Positions 60,074 through 64,000 of a stretch of 64,000 bases of DNA are shown in pieces. The DNA comes from Erythrobacteraceae bacterium Alg239-R51. Lineage in GTDB: Bacteria > Pseudomonadota > Alphaproteobacteria > Sphingomonadales > Sphingomonadaceae. Numbering within the stretch: the stretch's first letter is position 1; each line of letters begins with the position of its first letter. The notes under the pieces are model-generated. The model did no database searches and was not told where the DNA came from. It worked only from the letters and a program-made list of their open reading frames with translations. Location: assembly GCA_947331495.1 (NCBI GenBank), contig CAMZOI010000003.1, positions 62,001 to 126,000 of the forward strand, given 5' to 3'. The position numbers and the translations under genes are program-made.

Positions 60074-61309
60074 ATGAACTGGCGAATTGGTTGGGTGCCG
60101 TTTTCGGCCCTGCTGGTCGCGCAGGCTGCCCAAGCGCAGTCGGTCGGCTATGAAGAAACCCTTGCGGCGGCGCGGGCGGAACAGCCCATGCTTGAAGCGG
60201 GCGCTTTGCGTGTACAGGCGAGGCGCGATGCTGCGGACGCAGCGGACGAATTGCCCGATCCACGCGTTCGTGCAGGCGTGATGAACTTGCCGGTCACCGG
60301 ACCCGCTGCATTTAATCCGTATGCGCAATTGCCGACGCAGCTCGCGGTGGGCATCGAGCAGGAAATTCCCAATCTTGCCAGGCGGCGAGCACGATACGGC
60401 CTTGCCGGATCCGAAATCGGTATTGCCGAAGCCCGTCTTGGCTTGTCCGAACGTTCCATCCTCGCCGAGGCCGGGACGGCTTGGATTGGCCTGTATTATG
60501 CTCAGCAGCGCCTCGCTCTTGCGCGCGACTCTCTGGACAGCTTAAGGGACTTCGTTCCGGTCGCAGTCAGTGCCGTCGCTTCGGGATCGGCCAGACCTGC
60601 CGAAAGCCTTGCGATCCGGCGCGAGCTTCTCGAAATCGAGGATGCCATTACCCGGATCGAGGCCGCGCGCGCAGCCGCGCGTGCCCGGCTGCAGCGATAT
60701 ATCGCCGGAAGCGAGCCCGTCGCTGCGGGGGGCGCTCCCCAAGTTACCGTGGACCCGGAAGAGCTTCGGTTCGCGTTGGAGGCCAATCCGGAATTGCGTC
60801 TGGCGGATGCCGAGCAGCGACGTGCCGAAGCTGCAGCCGATCTGGCACGCGCTGAAAAGCGACCTGATTTCGGCGTCAGCGTGACTTATGGACACCGTAA
60901 TCCTGATTTTGGCAGTGTCATATCGGTCATGGGATCGGTCACTTTGCCAATCTTCACTGACAGGCGGCAGAATCCGCGCATCGCGGCGGCCGAAGCAGAC
61001 GCTGCTGCCGCCTCGGCCGAGCGCGTCGACCGCCTGAGGGCGATCAGGGCCCGGTTCGAAACCGATCTTGCTGAATGGCGCAGCGCGCTACAGCAATGGG
61101 AACGTGCGCGTGACCAGCTTCTCCCGCTCGCGCGCGACCGTGCCGACCTAGAAACCGCCAGCTTCGCTGCTGGACGCGCCGACCTCGTTGAAGTGATCGC
61201 GGCCAAATCTGCGCTGGCATTGCTCGAACTCGAGATTCTCGAACGCGAACAGATGGCTGTCGAAGCCGCTGCAACTCTACGACTTACATATGGGGAGGAC
61301 AGGCCATGA
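60074..61309 (+). CDS. cusC: Outer-membrane efflux protein, CusC/TolC type, 411 aa
   Basis: The start at 60074 gives a signal peptide (NWRIGWVPFSALLVAQAAQA). Two TolC repeats with PDPRVRAGVMNLPVTGP and GIEQEIPNLARRRARYG are typical of CusC/CzcC. It forms the outer-membrane exit duct of the pump. Its stop overlaps the adaptor start by four bases. Confidence 0.88.
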   Translation: MNWRIGWVPFSALLVAQAAQAQSVGYEETLAAARAEQPMLEAGALRVQARRDAADAADELPDPRVRAGVMNLPVTGPAAFNPYAQLPTQLAVGIEQEIPNLARRRARYGLAGSEIGIAEARLGLSERSILAEAGTAWIGLYYAQQRLALARDSLDSLRDFVPVAVSAVASGSARPAESLAIRRELLEIEDAITRIEAARAAARARLQRYIAGSEPVAAGGAPQVTVDPEELRFALEANPELRLADAEQRRAEAAADLARAEKRPDFGVSVTYGHRNPDFGSVISVMGSVTLPIFTDRRQNPRIAAAEADAAAASAERVDRLRAIRARFETDLAEWRSALQQWERARDQLLPLARDRADLETASFAAGRADLVEVIAAKSALALLELEILEREQMAVEAAATLRLTYGEDRP

Positions 61310-62823
61310 AAGCCGTGTTCGAACGTCTTTCGCCGCGCCAGCGTTCTTATGCAGCGGCGGCGGGTATAGCCCTGATCAGCCTGGGGGCTGGCTACGGTCT
61401 GTCGATGCTCGGCGGCGGCAGCGATGGCGGTGACGCCGCTGCCGATGCCGGCTGCGAAGAAGTGCTCTACTGGTACGATCCGATGGTGCCGGATCAGCGC
61501 TTCGACGAGCCGGGCAAGTCGCCATTCATGGACATGCAGCTGGTTCCCAAATGCGCGGGCGGCGATGCGCAGGCTGGCGAAGGGGTCAGCATCGATTCCG
61601 GAATGGTCCAGAACTTCGGGATCCGCACTGCCGAGGCCGAATACGGCGTGCTGGAACCGGAAACGACGGTGACCGGCACGCTTGCCTACAATGGCAGCGA
61701 GGTAGCGATCGTCCAGCCACGCGCGGGCGGCTATGTTCAGCGAACATACGGCCACGCCCCGCAGGATCTGATCGCAAGAGGCGCGCCGGTCGTCGATTTG
61801 CTGGTGCCCGAATGGGGCGGCGCCCAGCAGGAATTTCTTGCCGTGGCGGCCACTGGCGACGCGGCGCTTACCAGTGCAGCCCGCCAGCGCCTTCGATTGC
61901 TCGGGATGCCGGAAGGCGTGATCTCCTCGGTGGCTCGAAGCGGGAGACCCCAATCGACGATCACCGTCACCGCGCCGCAATCGGGCGCGATTACCTCGCT
62001 CGGTGTAAGGCCGGGCATGACCGTCATGGCAGGCCAAAGCCTCGCCGAAATCAGCGGCTACAGTCCGATCTGGCTCGAGGCCGCTGTGCCCGAGGCCCTT
62101 GCGGGAAGCGCCCGCGTGGGACAGCCGGTAAGCGTGACGCTCACCGCTTTTCCTGGCGAGCGATTTGCAGGGCGGATCATTGCCATCCTGCCGAGTGCAC
62201 AGGAGGCAAGCCGGACGATTACCGTGCGCGCGGCGATGCCCAACCCCGGCCTTCGCCTGAAACCGGGCATGTTTGCGCAGGTCACGATCGCTCCTGAACG
62301 GCGTGAAGCATTGCTCATCCCGTCGGAGGCCGTGATCCGCACCGGCGAACGCACGCTGGTGATGATCACTCAGGAAAGCGGAGGATACCGACCTGTCGAA
62401 GTCCGGATCGGGCGAGAAGCAGGCGGCCGCACCGAAGTTCTCGCGGGCCTCGCGGCAGGCGAGGAGGTGGTTACCTCCGGCCAGTTCCTGCTCGATTCCG
62501 AAGCCAGCCTTGCGGGTATCGATGTACGTCCCATCGATGATGCACCGACGGCTGCCGGTGAAGAAGGCGCACAGGCGCAGGCGGATGCGGACGAGCCGCG
62601 CACCTATCGAGCCACAGGTACGATCGAACGCATCACTTCCCGCAGCATTACCTTGCGGCACGGGCCGGTCGAAGCTCTGGAATGGCCAGCCATGACGATG
62701 GGTTTTGCCACTGAAGGTCCGGCCCAGGTTCGCGGTTTCCAACGCGGCGACCGGGTGACCTTTACCTTCGTTCAGGCAAGCACCGGTCCGCGCATCGTCT
62801 CGATCCGGAAGACCGGCCAATGA
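61306..62823 (+). CDS. cusB: CusB adaptor fused to a CusF-like domain, 505 aa
   Basis: The N-terminus has a membrane anchor and the CusB metal-binding block [20 protein letters not shown] at about residues 46-65, followed by the adaptor core. From about residue 435 comes a CusF-type domain ([20 protein letters not shown], then EWPAMTMGF) with the Trp and Met residues that bind Cu(I)/Ag(I). This supports a copper/silver pump and delivers metal directly to it. Overlaps cusC and cusA. Confidence 0.9.
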   Translation: MKAVFERLSPRQRSYAAAAGIALISLGAGYGLSMLGGGSDGGDAAADAGCEEVLYWYDPMVPDQRFDEPGKSPFMDMQLVPKCAGGDAQAGEGVSIDSGMVQNFGIRTAEAEYGVLEPETTVTGTLAYNGSEVAIVQPRAGGYVQRTYGHAPQDLIARGAPVVDLLVPEWGGAQQEFLAVAATGDAALTSAARQRLRLLGMPEGVISSVARSGRPQSTITVTAPQSGAITSLGVRPGMTVMAGQSLAEISGYSPIWLEAAVPEALAGSARVGQPVSVTLTAFPGERFAGRIIAILPSAQEASRTITVRAAMPNPGLRLKPGMFAQVTIAPERREALLIPSEAVIRTGERTLVMITQESGGYRPVEVRIGREAGGRTEVLAGLAAGEEVVTSGQFLLDSEASLAGIDVRPIDDAPTAAGEEGAQAQADADEPRTYRATGTIERITSRSITLRHGPVEALEWPAMTMGFATEGPAQVRGFQRGDRVTFTFVQASTGPRIVSIRKTGQ

Positions 62824-64000
62824 TCGCGCGGATCATTGACAGTTCGATCGCCAACCGCCTTTTCGTGGTTCTGGCGGCGATCGGCCTGGCGCTCGCCGGC
62901 TTCTGGGCAGTGCGGACCACCCCTGTCGATGCGCTTCCCGATTTGTCCGACGTGCAGGTGGTTATCCGCTCCAACTATGCCGGGCAGGCCCCGCGTATCG
63001 TGGAGGACCAGGTTACCTATCCACTGGCGACGACCATGCTCTCGGTGCCGGGAGCAAAGACCGTGCGAGGCTATTCGTTTTTCGGCGATAGCTATGTCTA
63101 TGTGATTTTCGAGGACGGGACCGATCTCTACTGGGCGCGCTCGCGCGTGCTCGAATACCTCAACCAGGTCCAGAACCGCTTGCCTGACGGAGTCGAAAGT
63201 ACTCTCGGCCCTGACGCGACCGGCGTGGGATGGATCTACGAATACGCCTTGGTCGACCGCAGCGGCGGCCACGATCTGGCCGGACTGCGCAGCCTGCAGG
63301 ACTGGTTCCTGCGCTACGAGCTGAAGACTATACCTGGGATCGCCGAGGTCGCCAGTGTGGGCGGCATGGTCAAGCAGTACCAGATCGTTCTCGACCCCTA
63401 CCGCATGGCTTCCTTCGGAGTGACCCACGGCCAAATCGTGAGCGCGATCCAGGCAGGCAACCAGGAGGCAGGCGGTTCCATCGTCGAGATGGGCGAAGCG
63501 GAATTCATGGTGCGTTCGTCGGGCTATCTCGGCAGTCTCGATGATTTCCGCTCGATCCCTTTGCGCGCCGAAGCGGGCGGTGTGCCGGTGACGCTTGGCG
63601 ATGTCGCCAATGTGCAAATCGGCCCCGAACTGCGCCGCGGTATCGCCGAGCTGAACGGCCAGGGCGAAGTCGCAGGCGGCATCGTCATTCTGCGGCAAGG
63701 CGCCGACGCGCGCGGTGCGATCGAGGCGGTCGAAGCGAAGCTCGACCAGTTGCAGGCAAGCCTGCCCGAAGGGGTCGAGATCGTCACCACCTATGACCGA
63801 TCGCAGTTGATCGATGCCTCAGTCGATAACCTCACCACCAAGCTGATCGAGGAATTCGTCGTCGTTGCGCTCGTGTGCCTGCTGTTTCTGTGGCACGCCC
63901 GCTCTGCGCTGGTCGCCGTGGTGACCTTGCCGCTGGGTGTTCTGGCAGCCTTTCTGGTGATGCGCTTCCAGGGCGTGAACGCCAACATCATGTCGCTTGG
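62820..64000 (+). CDS. cusA: CusA heavy-metal RND pump, 5' part (runs off the window)
   Basis: ATG 62820 overlaps the cusB stop. Nearly 394 residues are visible, beginning [20 protein letters not shown] and containing [13 protein letters not shown] and [20 protein letters not shown], typical of CusA/SilA pumps. The first periplasmic loop and the start of the second membrane helix block are present. With the adaptor-CusF fusion it points to export of monovalent copper or silver. The 3' end is outside the window. Confidence 0.92.
   Translation, partial: MIARIIDSSIANRLFVVLAAIGLALAGFWAVRTTPVDALPDLSDVQVVIRSNYAGQAPRIVEDQVTYPLATTMLSVPGAKTVRGYSFFGDSYVYVIFEDGTDLYWARSRVLEYLNQVQNRLPDGVESTLGPDATGVGWIYEYALVDRSGGHDLAGLRSLQDWFLRYELKTIPGIAEVASVGGMVKQYQIVLDPYRMASFGVTHGQIVSAIQAGNQEAGGSIVEMGEAEFMVRSSGYLGSLDDFRSIPLRAEAGGVPVTLGDVANVQIGPELRRGIAELNGQGEVAGGIVILRQGADARGAIEAVEAKLDQLQASLPEGVEIVTTYDRSQLIDASVDNLTTKLIEEFVVVALVCLLFLWHARSALVAVVTLPLGVLAAFLVMRFQGVNANIMSL

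Noticed and set aside
1..64000. CRISPR arrays, tRNA or rRNA genes, integrase with attachment sites
   Set aside because: No regular spaced repeats, cloverleaf genes, ribosomal sequence or phage-type integrase were seen in reading both strands.

Overview
The window reads as part of a large conjugative plasmid (or an integrated conjugative element) of a high-GC alphaproteobacterium, most likely a member of the Sphingomonadales/Erythrobacteraceae. The reasons are the uniformly GC-rich codon use, the plasmid families DUF736, DUF2493, DUF3768 and DUF7007, an alphaproteobacterial-type LexA box (GAAC-N7-GAAC), and a MobF relaxase next to a TraD-type coupling protein. No rRNA, tRNA or CRISPR array was seen. 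All family calls are from reading the sequence; no database was searched.

1-16.4 kb is plasmid backbone. Almost every gene points right: small uncharacterised proteins, a PP-loop sulfotransferase/reductase-like protein (3479-4570) beside a GHKL ATPase (4682-6352), a decayed second PP-loop gene (6349-7091), a DUF736 protein, a 5'-truncated RES-type toxin, ssb and a DUF2493/SLOG protein. Long intergenic leaders are full of hairpins. Two of them (9646-9800 and 15440-15588) are homologous, and one of their hairpins differs in sequence but keeps its pairing. A short CDF transporter (13294-13908) is inserted as cargo.

16.4-24.7 kb is the DNA-processing part of conjugation in the R388/F order: putative oriT, ribbon-helix-helix protein, TraD coupling ATPase, MobF relaxase-helicase, then small membrane or exported proteins. 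If oriT lies at about 16.4-16.8 kb, the segment to its left is the leading region. Its genes, including ssb, run toward oriT, as in the F leading region.

25-31.6 kb is a patch of accessory genes. A fatty-acid-hydroxylase gene is split by a complete IS66-family element (25445-28197) with 15-bp terminal inverted repeats and an 8-bp target duplication. It is followed by an AraC regulator, a CYP152-type P450 and a 1-Cys peroxiredoxin.

31.7-64 kb is a metal and stress resistance island. It holds an overlapping acetolactate-synthase-like/ALDH/lspA operon; a multicopper oxidase with a cytochrome c-FTR1 iron permease and a short CDF, divergent from a MerR regulator; a complete Czc-type CBA efflux operon; and a six-gene operon with every junction overlapping (SpoIIAA-like, short CDF, CaCA exchanger, His-rich peptide, ZIP-like protein, CzcD). 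Next come a TonB-dependent receptor, a merR-ynfA pair divergent from another short CDF, an SDR-VKOR fusion, a cysteine-rich CBS protein, and a Cus-type CBA operon that runs off the right edge. Five CDF-family genes lie in the window, and four belong to a short type with altered metal-ligand positions.
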